Below, in pieces: positions 8,024 through 15,566 of a DNA stretch of 32,408 nucleotides. The notes under the pieces were generated by a model that searched no databases, had not been told where the DNA came from, and saw nothing but the letters and a program-made list of their open reading frames with translations. Each line of letters starts with the position of its first letter. Position 1 is the stretch's first letter. A program made the translations under genes and the position numbers. Origin of the DNA: Enterobacteriaceae bacterium. GTDB taxonomy: Bacteria > Pseudomonadota > Gammaproteobacteria > Enterobacterales > Enterobacteriaceae. The stretch is from NCBI GenBank assembly GCA_031253755.1, contig JAIRVT010000094.1, positions 1-32,408 on the forward strand, in the 5' to 3' direction.

Positions 8024-9150
8024 GTTGGGTATTTAGTAAAGATAAGACATGGCGTTATCTATCTGAAACATTTCCTTTTATTGCTGATATGAATGGCGTT
8101 CAGCAAGATCCTGTTCACCATGCTGAAGGCGATGTTGCGATTCATACCCAAATGGTGCTAGCCGCGTTAGAGCAATTACCTGAATATCAAGTGCTGGAGA
8201 GAGAGCAACAGGAAATTCTTTGGACATCGGCCCTGCTGCATGATGTGGAAAAACGAAGTACAACAAAATTGGATTGGGATGGACGTATCATCTCTCCCGG
8301 CCATGCCCGTAAAGGTGAACTGACTACCCGACAAATCTTATTTCAGCAAATTGTTACTCCCTTTGCCATACGTGAGCATATTGCCGCGTTGGTACGTTTT
8401 CATGGGTTGCCACTGTGGCTAATGGAAAAACCTGAGCCACAGAAAGCATTGCTGGCAGCATCATTACGTGTTGATACTTATCTATTGGCTTTACTGGCAA
8501 AAGCAGACGTTTTAGGGCGAAAATGCCATGATGAACTGGAATTGTTAGAGCGTATCGAATTATTTGAACTTTATTGCCACGAGCAAAAATGTTGGCGTAA
8601 TTCACGGCAATTTTCTTCTCCGGAAGCTCGCTTTCACTATTTTTCTACCAAAAGTGAGCGATCGGATTATCAACCTTATGACGATTATGGCAGTCAGGTC
8701 ATTTTATTGTGTGGGTTGCCGGGTATGGGAAAAGATCATTTTATCCAGCAATATTATCCCGATCAGCACGTTATTAGTTTGGATGCGATTCGTCGTGAAC
8801 ATCAAATAAACCCCGGAGACAGAAATACCACTGGCTGGGTTGTACAACAAGCAAAGCAGCAGGCCAGAGAAAAACTACGTAATCGGCAAGATTTTATCTG
8901 GAATGCAACCAGCCTGACAGGGAAAATACGCCAGCAGCTTATCAAGCTATTTGTCAGCTATAACGCCAGAGTTAAGATTGTCTATATTGAACATGATTAC
9001 CAACAATGGCGGCGACAAAACAAAAATCGTCAGTATGTTGTGCCAGATAAAGTGCTGGATCGAATGCTATCTCAACTGGAAATTCCAACACCGGATGAGG
9101 CGCATGAAGTTTGTTATTTCATCAATTCAACAATGATTCATTCAGATTAA
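8020..9150 (+). CDS. HD-Pnk: HD-domain phosphohydrolase fused to polynucleotide 5'-kinase (RNA end healing)
   Basis: This is a 376-residue two-domain protein. The N-terminal half has an HD-type metal phosphohydrolase pattern: His42 in DVAIHTQMV, His74-Asp75 in ALLHDVEKRS, His95 in ISPGHARKGE, His128 and Asp163. The C-terminal half is a P-loop kinase with GLPGMGKDH at 232-240 (Lys238), a phospho-acceptor Asp255/Arg258 pair in ISLDAIRRE, and a basic lid around WRRQNKNRQ (330-338). This matches the HD-Pnk architecture known from Runella, where the HD domain removes 2',3'-phosphates and the kinase phosphorylates 5'-OH ends so that a ligase can seal RNA. The start overlaps the stop of the ruined ligase gene (ATGA), which implies former translational coupling. 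A strong ribosome site GGAGGGAG lies just upstream. Substrates are inferred. Confidence 0.8.
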   Translation: MSWVFSKDKTWRYLSETFPFIADMNGVQQDPVHHAEGDVAIHTQMVLAALEQLPEYQVLEREQQEILWTSALLHDVEKRSTTKLDWDGRIISPGHARKGELTTRQILFQQIVTPFAIREHIAALVRFHGLPLWLMEKPEPQKALLAASLRVDTYLLALLAKADVLGRKCHDELELLERIELFELYCHEQKCWRNSRQFSSPEARFHYFSTKSERSDYQPYDDYGSQVILLCGLPGMGKDHFIQQYYPDQHVISLDAIRREHQINPGDRNTTGWVVQQAKQQAREKLRNRQDFIWNATSLTGKIRQQLIKLFVSYNARVKIVYIEHDYQQWRRQNKNRQYVVPDKVLDRMLSQLEIPTPDEAHEVCYFINSTMIHSD

Positions 9151-9188
9151 CTCAATTGATATGCGAATATCTTTTCGACGTAATTTGT

Positions 9189-9228
9189 AAAAAAAAGAAG
9201 GCGGTAAACTTGGCCGCCTTCTTTTTTC
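9189..9228. terminator. Bidirectional rho-independent terminator
   Basis: A perfect 8-bp stem (gaaggcgg / ccgccttc) with a 9-nt loop is flanked by an A-run on the left and TTTTTTCTT on the right. It lies between the HD-Pnk gene and the convergent DsbB-like gene and can end both transcripts. Confidence 0.88.
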
Positions 9229-9247
9229 TTATGGCAATAACCCACCA

Positions 9248-9814
9248 TTACTGTTTTAACAATTGATAAAACGTCGGGTTATCATCACACTGCCCGCTGC
9301 CACACTCCAACACGGTAGAAACCAGATTAGCGGCGATTAAGATTGCGAACAATCCCATCGCAAGTTTGCCGAGTATGTGTGGTGAATTTTTTGCTGCATT
9401 ATCATTGCCTGCTTTCAGAGGCATAATGATCGCGATAGCAATGATAGTAATAATGGATAAAACCGCCGCCCACGTATAGAAATGCAGCCCAAAAAATGTG
9501 GAACCATACCCTGTATCTCCCGGCAGGATATGTAAAGAAACCTGACGCATGGCAACAAAACCAGTGACGATACAGCCCAATAAAGAGAAGCTGTAGTGAG
9601 TATTTTTAACACCAAAATAAATATTAAACAGAAAACCAAAACCGATCATGATGATACCCACGCGTTGCAACAGACACAGTGGGCAGGGAAGTTCAAAACG
9701 TCCCAATTGATAATAAAACGCAACAATTAAAATGACACAAATACCAAATAAACCCAGTATATTCATAACAATAGCGGGGCTTAGATTGCGCGATTCTGAC
9801 ATAGAGTTGTTCAT
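9248..9814 (-). CDS. DsbB-like disulfide bond formation membrane protein
   Basis: This inner-membrane thiol oxidase of the DsbB family would pass electrons from a DsbA-type periplasmic protein to quinone. It is 188 residues long with about five hydrophobic segments (roughly 13-35, 51-67, 73-90, 110-131, 148-168). The CxxC pair, CPLC at 44-47, is followed by the family's LLQRVG. Unusually, the loop between helices 3 and 4, where E. coli DsbB has its second Cys pair, has none. Instead ECGSGQC sits in the C-terminal tail at about 170-175, which should be periplasmic if there are five helices. A ribosome site GGAG precedes the ATG. It is 12 bp after the small DUF5993-like gene and so in one operon with it. 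It is not the housekeeping dsbB by context. Confidence 0.82.
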   Translation of the reverse strand: MNNSMSESRNLSPAIVMNILGLFGICVILIVAFYYQLGRFELPCPLCLLQRVGIIMIGFGFLFNIYFGVKNTHYSFSLLGCIVTGFVAMRQVSLHILPGDTGYGSTFFGLHFYTWAAVLSIITIIAIAIIMPLKAGNDNAAKNSPHILGKLAMGLFAILIAANLVSTVLECGSGQCDDNPTFYQLLKQ

Positions 9815-9826
9815 TACGGCCTCCGG

Positions 9827-9985
9827 TTAAAAAGAAAGGTTTAGTGCATCAGTAGCGTGATATTTAAACCAAAATACCGTGACGATTAATAAAACAACCC
9901 ATAACGCATAGGTTAGTTTTTTCTTGCCAGCAACAACCGTAATAATAATAGCCAGCGCAATTAAGAATGGTAAAAACATATACAT
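9827..9985 (-). CDS. DUF5993-family small membrane protein
   Basis: This 52-residue ORF starts with a good GGAGATG ribosome site. It has two hydrophobic helices (MYMFLPFLIALAIIITVVAG and YALWVVLLIVTVFWF) separated by a Gly-Lys-Lys-Lys turn, and ends HATDALNLSF. The pattern fits the DUF5993 family, which I recall as commonly encoded next to DsbB-like proteins. The function is unknown; a role as a partner or assembly subunit of the adjacent oxidoreductase is inference. A TATAAT -10 candidate lies upstream at 10017-10022 (minus strand). Confidence 0.75.
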   Translation of the reverse strand: MYMFLPFLIALAIIITVVAGKKKLTYALWVVLLIVTVFWFKYHATDALNLSF

Positions 9986-10072
9986 ATTTCATCTCCATCA
10001 TAAATTTACAGGATATATTATATCATTATGAAATTAATGCACACTAATGTGATTTATTCATCTTACGTAAAT

Positions 10073-10228
10073 TCATACCAATCTAATTTCAAGTTGCGGC
10101 TTGCAAAGCCATGCCTTGTAATGGCATGTTTTGTAAGAGATTATCCTACAAGGCCATGTTAGTACTTATATTTTTCCGCAGCGTGGAGAGATATAAGACG
10201 CATCTTGAAAGGCGACTGATGTAATAAT
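10073..10228. repeat. ERIC-like/composite palindromic intergenic repeat (copy B of the second repeat)
   Basis: This intergenic block starts with ctaatttcaagttgc and ends with catcttgaaaggcgac, inverted ends resembling ERIC tips. The interior differs from ERIC. It holds a catgcc-N7-ggcatg hairpin, a ccttgtaa / ctacaagg pairing, and near 10178-10215 the inverse counterpart of the 7612-7657 repeat. No ORF is apparent. The rest of 9986-10384 holds only the candidate promoter of the small membrane protein gene and the uvrA terminator. Confidence 0.5.
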
Positions 10229-10322
10229 AATCTTAGAACAACAATATCAGATTGATATAAGAAGAGATGTTTTGTTTGTTATTACAGCAGGAAAGATGTT
10301 TATTACATTAAAATAGCGATAA

Positions 10323-10358
10323 TAAAAAAATAAAACCTCCCAGAAAAAGGAGGTTTAT
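10323..10358 (-). terminator. Terminator of uvrA
   Basis: Stem aaacctcc / ggaggttt (10333-10340 / 10349-10356), read on the minus strand, is followed by TATTTTTTTATT. It begins 27 bp after the uvrA stop. Confidence 0.85.
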
Positions 10359-10384
10359 TGTTGATTGAAATACAATCTTATCAA

Positions 10385-13216
10385 TTAATTTTTATTAATA
10401 ATTTGCTTAAGAAAGCGTGCTGTATGGGACTTCTCACACTCCGCCACTTCTTCCGGTGTTCCAGATACCAGTATCTCACCTCCGCCACTGCCACCTTCTG
10501 GGCCAAGATCGACAATCCAGTCTGACGTTTTAATTACATCCAGATTGTGTTCGATCACAACAATCGTATTTCCCTGATCCCGCAATTGATGCAGAACTAA
10601 CAGTAATTGTTGAATATCGGCAAAATGTAACCCAGTTGTGGGTTCGTCAAGAATATAGAGGGTTTGACCTGTATCACGTTTGGATAATTCGCGCGCCAGC
10701 TTGACCCGTTGTGCTTCTCCGCCTGAAAGTGTGGTCGCAGATTGCCCAAGCCGGATATAGGAAAGACCAACATCCATCAAAGTTTGTAACTTACGGGCAA
10801 GTGCAGGCACTGCATCGAAAAAATCACGCGCTTCTTCAATGGTCATATTCAGTACTTCATTGATATTTTTCCCTTTATATTTGATTTCCAGCGTCTCACG
10901 GTTATAGCGCTTGCTTTTACATTGATCGCAGGGAACATAAACATCAGGCAAAAAGTGCATTTCAACTTTGATGACACCATCACCCTGACAGGCCTCACAG
11001 CGGCCACCCTTCACATTGAAACTGAAACGGCCGGGGGTGTAACCACGGGTACGGGATTCAGGCACACCGGCAAATAATTCTCTCACAGGGGTAAAAACGC
11101 CGGTATAAGTGGCCGGATTTGAGCGGGGTGTTCTGCCGATCGGACTTTGGTCAATATCAATAACTTTATCAAAGTATTCAAGGCCCTGAATGTCCAGATA
11201 AGGAGCAGGGTTAGCGGTGGTTGCCCCGTTTAATTGGCGCTGAGCAATCGGGAATAACGTATCATTGATCAGCGTTGATTTGCCGGAACCTGAAACGCCC
11301 GTGATACAGGTGAACAGGCCCACAGGCAAGTTCAGGGTCACATTTTTCAGGTTATTTCCTTTCGCACCAATTAAGGTCAGCATCTTATTCGGGTCAGCCA
11401 CAACGCGCTGCTCAGGAATGGCTATCTGACATTCACCGCTCAGGAATTTTCCGGTGAGAGACTTCGGGCTGAGCATAATATCATCGAGCGTCCCTTCAGC
11501 GACAATCTCGCCACCATGCACACCGGCTCCCGGCCCGATATCAATAATGTGGTCAGCGGCACGAATGGCATCTTCATCATGTTCAACAACAATAACGGTA
11601 TTCCCCAAATTGCGCAGATGCAGCAACGTTTCCAGCAAACGTTCATTATCGCGTTGATGAAGACCAATTGAAGGTTCATCCAGTACATACATAACGCCAA
11701 CCAGACCCGCGCCAATCTGACTTGCTAACCGGATCCGCTGCGCTTCACCACCGGACAATGTTTCGGCTGAACGGGAAAGCGTCAGATAATTCAGCCCTAC
11801 ATTCACCAAAAATTTCAGACGATCACGGATCTCTTTCAGGATTTTTTCAGCAATTTTAGCGCGTTGCCCGCTTAATGTGATGTTCTGAAAAAACGCCATC
11901 GCGTGGCCGATGCTGAAATCAGAAATCTGCGGCAATGTGGTATTTTCGATAAAGACAAAACGCGCCTCTTTACGCAGACGAGTGCCTGAACAGCTAATAC
12001 AGGAGCGGCTACTGATATATTTTGCCAATTCCTCCCGAACCGCCGAAGATTCAGTCTCTTTATAGCGTCGCTCCATATTGGGAAGAACACCTTCGAATGG
12101 GTGATGCCGCACCGTTTTGTCGCCACGGTCGTTGATATATTTAAATTCGATGGATTCTTTACCTGAGCCGTATAACACCACTTTTTTCATCGCAGAACTT
12201 AAATCATCAAATGGCATTTCAATATCGAATTTATAGTGATCGGCCAGCGATTGCAGCATCTGGAAATAATAGAAATTGCGGCGATCCCAGCCACGAATAG
12301 CGCCACCCGCAAGGGAAATATGGCTATTTTGGATTACCCGCTCAGGATCGAAAAACTGCTGAATACCCAAACCGTCACAAGTCGGGCAAGCTCCCGCCGG
12401 GTTGTTGAAAGAAAACAGGCGCGGTTCCAGCTCACTCATGCTGTAACCACATATTGAACAGGCAAAATTCGCCGAGAAAACCAACTCTTCGGCCTGTGCA
12501 TCATCCATATTGGCAACAACCGCAGTACCACCGGAAAGCTCTAATGCGGTTTCGAAAGATTCAGCCAGACGCTGAGCCAAATCTGCACGAACCTTGAAGC
12601 GATCAATCACGACTTCAATCGTGTGTTTTTTCTGTAACTCCAATTTTGGTGGATCAGAAAGGTCGCACACTTCGCCATCAATACGGGCACGAATATAGCC
12701 TTGTGCAGCAAGGTTATCCAACAATTTGGAATGCTCACCTTTACGCTCTTTGACCACCGGAGCCAATAGCATCAAACGTTCCCCTTCCGGCAACGCCAGC
12801 ACATTGTCAACCATCTGGCTGACGGTTTGAGCCGCCAATGGAATATCGTGATCAGGGCAGCGAGGCTCGCCGACACGGGCAAACAGCAGGCGAAGATAAT
12901 CGTGAATTTCAGTGATTGTTCCGACAGTTGAGCGCGGGTTATGGGACGTTGATTTTTGCTCAATGGAAATGGCTGGAGACAGGCCTTCGATATGGTCGAC
13001 ATCCGGCTTTTCCATCAGCGATAAAAACTGACGGGCGTATGCAGAAAGTGACTCTACATAGCGACGCTGGCCTTCTGCATACAATGTATCGAAAGCCAGA
13101 GAAGACTTGCCGGAGCCAGATAATCCCGTAATGACAATGAGTTTGTCACGGGGAATTATCAGATTGATATTTTTGAGATTATGGGTGCGGGCGCCCCGAA
13201 CTTCGATATTATCCAT
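10385..13216 (-). CDS. uvrA: Excinuclease ABC subunit A
   Basis: This is the damage-sensing ATPase of nucleotide excision repair. It dimerises, loads UvrB and then leaves. It has 943 residues (E. coli 940). Two ABC modules are visible: Walker [10 protein letters not shown] at 31-39 and GVSGSGKST near 640. There are two LSGGEAQR signatures and two Walker B motifs ([22 protein letters not shown]). Zinc-finger cysteines are CSICGYS...CPTCDGLG near 250-285 and CEACQGDG...CDQCKS near 740-765. The start [16 protein letters not shown] matches the family. It is divergent from ssb as in E. coli, with a LexA box 63 bp upstream, so SOS induction is expected. Confidence 0.98.
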   Translation of the reverse strand: MDNIEVRGARTHNLKNINLIIPRDKLIVITGLSGSGKSSLAFDTLYAEGQRRYVESLSAYARQFLSLMEKPDVDHIEGLSPAISIEQKSTSHNPRSTVGTITEIHDYLRLLFARVGEPRCPDHDIPLAAQTVSQMVDNVLALPEGERLMLLAPVVKERKGEHSKLLDNLAAQGYIRARIDGEVCDLSDPPKLELQKKHTIEVVIDRFKVRADLAQRLAESFETALELSGGTAVVANMDDAQAEELVFSANFACSICGYSMSELEPRLFSFNNPAGACPTCDGLGIQQFFDPERVIQNSHISLAGGAIRGWDRRNFYYFQMLQSLADHYKFDIEMPFDDLSSAMKKVVLYGSGKESIEFKYINDRGDKTVRHHPFEGVLPNMERRYKETESSAVREELAKYISSRSCISCSGTRLRKEARFVFIENTTLPQISDFSIGHAMAFFQNITLSGQRAKIAEKILKEIRDRLKFLVNVGLNYLTLSRSAETLSGGEAQRIRLASQIGAGLVGVMYVLDEPSIGLHQRDNERLLETLLHLRNLGNTVIVVEHDEDAIRAADHIIDIGPGAGVHGGEIVAEGTLDDIMLSPKSLTGKFLSGECQIAIPEQRVVADPNKMLTLIGAKGNNLKNVTLNLPVGLFTCITGVSGSGKSTLINDTLFPIAQRQLNGATTANPAPYLDIQGLEYFDKVIDIDQSPIGRTPRSNPATYTGVFTPVRELFAGVPESRTRGYTPGRFSFNVKGGRCEACQGDGVIKVEMHFLPDVYVPCDQCKSKRYNRETLEIKYKGKNINEVLNMTIEEARDFFDAVPALARKLQTLMDVGLSYIRLGQSATTLSGGEAQRVKLARELSKRDTGQTLYILDEPTTGLHFADIQQLLLVLHQLRDQGNTIVVIEHNLDVIKTSDWIVDLGPEGGSGGGEILVSGTPEEVAECEKSHTARFLKQIINKN

Positions 13217-13278
13217 TTACCATTACCCAGATTATTGAACGTGCTCAACGAATAAACGTAGCATTATTGCACAAAGTC

Positions 13279-13298
13279 TGCTGAATGAATATACAGTA
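13279..13298. promoter_or_regulatory. LexA (SOS) box upstream of uvrA
   Basis: TGCTGAATGAATATACAGTA contains the required CTG-N10-CAG and a TACAGTA right half. It lies 63 bp upstream of the uvrA start and 378 bp from ssb. In E. coli one SOS box serves the uvrA/ssb intergenic region; here an ERIC element separates it from ssb. Confidence 0.85.
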
Positions 13299-13497
13299 TT
13301 TAACAGAGATTTATGCGATCGCCATTAGAGTGTATATGTAAGCGGCTCAGCTTGCTGTGTTGGTGTATAACTGTTAGGGGTAATAACCGTGTAACAACAT
13401 GAAAAATGAGGAGGATAAAGTACGATGCGTTTCGCAAAGTATGATAAAACGGGTTTTTATTTAAAGTTATACCTCGCATGGTAAACTACTTTGCTTA

Positions 13498-13623
13498 TAT
13501 ACTCGTCGTCTTTCAAACTGCCTCTTTGTTGGCTGCGCTCACGCCCCCCGGTCACATAGTTATCTATGCTCCCGGTGTACGTTCTCTTGCCGCCGCGACG
13601 CAATTTGAAATCCATAGAGTATA
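13498..13623. repeat. Full-length ERIC element between uvrA and ssb
   Basis: A 126-bp imperfect palindrome runs from tatactcgtcgtctttcaaa to aatttgaaatccatagagt plus ata, with the ERIC core ttggctgcgctcacgc and a central gtcacatagttatctatgct-type hairpin. This is the length and layout of a complete enterobacterial repetitive intergenic consensus. Its right end creates a TATAAT at 13620-13625, 50 bp before ssb. Confidence 0.88.
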
Positions 13624-13675
13624 ATTACTGAATTCCGTTTTTTAGCAAAAAATCATTTCATCAGGAGTATTCCCA

Positions 13676-14197
13676 ATGGCCAGCAGAGGCGTAAACAAAG
13701 TTATTTTAGTGGGTAATTTGGGGCAGGATCCGGAGGTTCGCTATATGCCGAACGGTGGAGCCATTGCCAACATTACTCTGGCAACGTCCGAGAGCTGGCG
13801 TGATAAGCAAACCGGTGAGATGAGAGACAAAACCGAATGGCACCGTGTTGTGATTTTCGGCAAACTGGCAGAAATTGCCGGTGAATATTTGCGTAAAGGC
13901 TCTCAGGTCTACATCGAAGGCGCTTTGCAGACCCGCAAATGGCAGGACCAGAATGGTCAGGAGCGTTACACTACTGAAGTGGTAGTCAACCCGATCGGCG
14001 GCTCAATGCAAATGCTAGGTGCCCGTGGCGGCGTTGCTCAGAATGCACCGGCACAAGGTAGTTGGGGGCAACCGCAACAACCACAGGCATCTCAGCAATT
14101 CAGTGGTGGCGGTATGCAGCCATCTCGCCCGGCGCAATCTCCTGCTCCGCAGGGCAATGAACCTCCAATGGATTTTGATGACGATATTCCGTTCTGA
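13676..14197 (+). CDS. ssb: Single-stranded DNA-binding protein
   Basis: This homotetrameric protein coats ssDNA during replication, recombination and repair. It is 173 residues long. The OB-fold covers about 1-110 ([58 protein letters not shown]). A Gly/Gln/Pro-rich linker follows, and the acidic tip MDFDDDIPF, which binds partner proteins, is intact. Ribosome site AGGAG precedes the ATG. The ERIC insertion upstream means its promoter differs from the E. coli arrangement. Confidence 0.98.
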   Translation: MASRGVNKVILVGNLGQDPEVRYMPNGGAIANITLATSESWRDKQTGEMRDKTEWHRVVIFGKLAEIAGEYLRKGSQVYIEGALQTRKWQDQNGQERYTTEVVVNPIGGSMQMLGARGGVAQNAPAQGSWGQPQQPQASQQFSGGGMQPSRPAQSPAPQGNEPPMDFDDDIPF

Positions 14198-14230
14198 GAA
14201 TAACGTTAATTATCTTTAAGTATTAATATT

Positions 14231-14258
14231 AAGACCCCGTATATACGGGGTCTTTTTT
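14231..14258 (+). terminator. Terminator of ssb
   Basis: A perfect 10-bp stem aagaccccgt / acggggtctt with a 4-nt loop is followed by a T-run, 34 bp after the ssb stop. Confidence 0.92.
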
Positions 14259-14603
14259 ATTTTATTTGTTAACACTGTATTTTTATTAACCCGGTAGCTA
14301 TTTATTTTTTATAACAACATATTTTATATGGAATTACACTATAAAAAATATAGGAATTGTCACTGTATTAATAATATATTGTGATAATAAACTATTTTTA
14401 TTAAGTATTATATCAATTACTTTTCAATATATGTTTATATTTCCCCGCTGTGCGTTGAAATATAAATCTTTACATGATTTTGTACGATACTTTTTTCACG
14501 ACACAGTTTTGCAAACTGAAATTTGTATTTGTATAGAGAGATAACTTGAAGAATTAAGAATATAAATAATAATTGTCATTTACAATATAATTATATAGAT
14601 TTA

Positions 14604-14705
14604 TTTATTCCTTTATTCCTTTATTCCTTTATTCCTTTATTCCTTTATTCCTTTATTCCTTTATTCCTTTATTCCTTTATTCCTTTATTCCTTTATTCCT
14701 TTATT
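14604..14705. repeat. 8-bp tandem repeat (tttattcc) x 12.75
   Basis: Twelve perfect copies of tttattcc plus a partial copy lie in very AT-rich DNA. The array is open in all plus-strand frames but flanked by stops, so no ORF passes through it here. The surrounding 14259-15319 region holds no gene I can support, only this array and an 83-bp dispersed repeat. Confidence 0.95.
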
Positions 14706-14836
14706 TTACATTGTAGAATAAAGTAAATTAATAACCATCTTTATTATTTCAAACAATTATTTATGATGTTATTAAAAACATCTTAATACAGATAATTATA
14801 ATTATTTAATTAATAGCTAAATAGCTTTCCATAATG

Positions 14837-14919
14837 ATAGGATTATTCTTTATCCCGCGTGACGCGCAGGATAAGGAATAATCACGACTGATACTCTCTC
14901 TATTATGAAAAAACATATA
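14837..14919 (+). repeat. 83-bp direct repeat, left copy
   Basis: It aligns without gaps to 19248-19330 over 83 bp with 16 mismatches (about 81% identity). It contains an imperfect hairpin (tattctttatcccgcg ... cgcgcaggataaggaat type) followed by a conserved tail (gatactct, atgaaaaa, catata). The two copies bracket the ABC-F / FabY-like pair in the same orientation. Confidence 0.85.
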
Positions 14920-15319
14920 AACCAATTATAAAAGGAATTAATACATCTTTTGAAAGAATATAAATAACCTCAATCATCGCTGTCGGTCATGGCTTGGGAA
15001 ACGCAGAAATTGATATGTTAATTGGTGCTTACCGGCACACGAATATCAAGGATGGGAGTCATTCGAACAATTCTGTTAGGTGCAGTGCTTAATTTAATCG
15101 ATTTTCTGATAGAAATTATCAACAAAGACAATTTTGCGATCAGATCTCCATGATAAATAAAACAATTCATTACATTTACATAATATGTGCGAAGCCGAAC
15201 GCACTTTTTCAAACAGATTGCCTGATTTATTTGCTTTAATTAAAAAACCATTTATATTCTGTGTTCATCGAATAACCAGAAGGTTTTATGACTTTCTCAG
15301 ATAAAAAAGGAGGTTTCTG

Positions 15320-15412
15320 ATGTCTACGCAGCGTTTATTTAACGCTCGCTTATTTGGCGATAGAAACTTGCTCAAGAGTTTGTGGCATAACGCTGCAATA
15401 ATTTCAGCTTGA
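15320..15412 (+). CDS. 30-residue leader peptide of the ABC-F gene
   Basis: The ORF MSTQRLFNARLFGDRNLLKS... is preceded by a perfect AGGAGG seven bases before the ATG, the best ribosome-binding site in the neighbourhood. It ends 154 bp before the ABC-F start. Its codons 17-19 (ttgctcaag) and its stop region (agcttgag) are complementary to each other and to later segments, as expected for an attenuator leader. The peptide sequence is not recognised. Translation of this ORF is inference from the ribosome site and the RNA pairing. Confidence 0.6.
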   Translation: MSTQRLFNARLFGDRNLLKSLWHNAAIISA

Positions 15413-15560
15413 GCATAAGGCATTATTCATATGGCATTATTTATAATGCTAAGTTTACTGATATAAAACAGTAAATTAATAGCCCTGAATTATTATTTCT
15501 CAAGCTCGAAGAATTATTGTCAGCATCTGACAACGGTGTTTTACACCCAAAATTCTTGAG
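15369..15560 (+). promoter_or_regulatory. Putative translational attenuator of the ABC-F gene
   Basis: Segment 1 tgctcaag (15369-15376) pairs with segment 2 cttgagca (15408-15415). Segment 2, as agcttgag (15406-15413), pairs equally with segment 3 ctcaagct (15499-15506). Segment 3 and its continuation (15505-15515, one bulged G at 15508) pair with segment 4 aattcttgag (15551-15560). Segment 4 contains the only Shine-Dalgarno-like GAG of the ABC-F gene, six bases before its ATG. Two perfect hairpins sit inside the last stem (15517-15533 and 15535-15547), and another at 15454-15476. Confidence 0.5.
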
Positions 15561-15566
15561 TTAATT

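Noticed and set aside
13425..13484. 19-codon ORF after a perfect AGGAGG in the uvrA-ssb gap
   Set aside because: Spacing to the ATG is long (10 nt), no pairing with downstream sequence is evident, and an ERIC lies between it and ssb. It may be chance.
14604..14705. CRISPR array
   Set aside because: The repeat is an uninterrupted 8-bp tandem without spacers, and no cas genes are nearby.
15018..15212. 64-codon minus-strand ORF, and a plus-strand frame in 14961-15090 reading IIAVGHGLGNAEIDMLIGAY
   Set aside because: Neither has a usable ribosome site or recognisable family. The plus-strand frame faintly recalls a recombinase C-terminus, but the His-to-Tyr spacing is wrong and no upstream domain is present.
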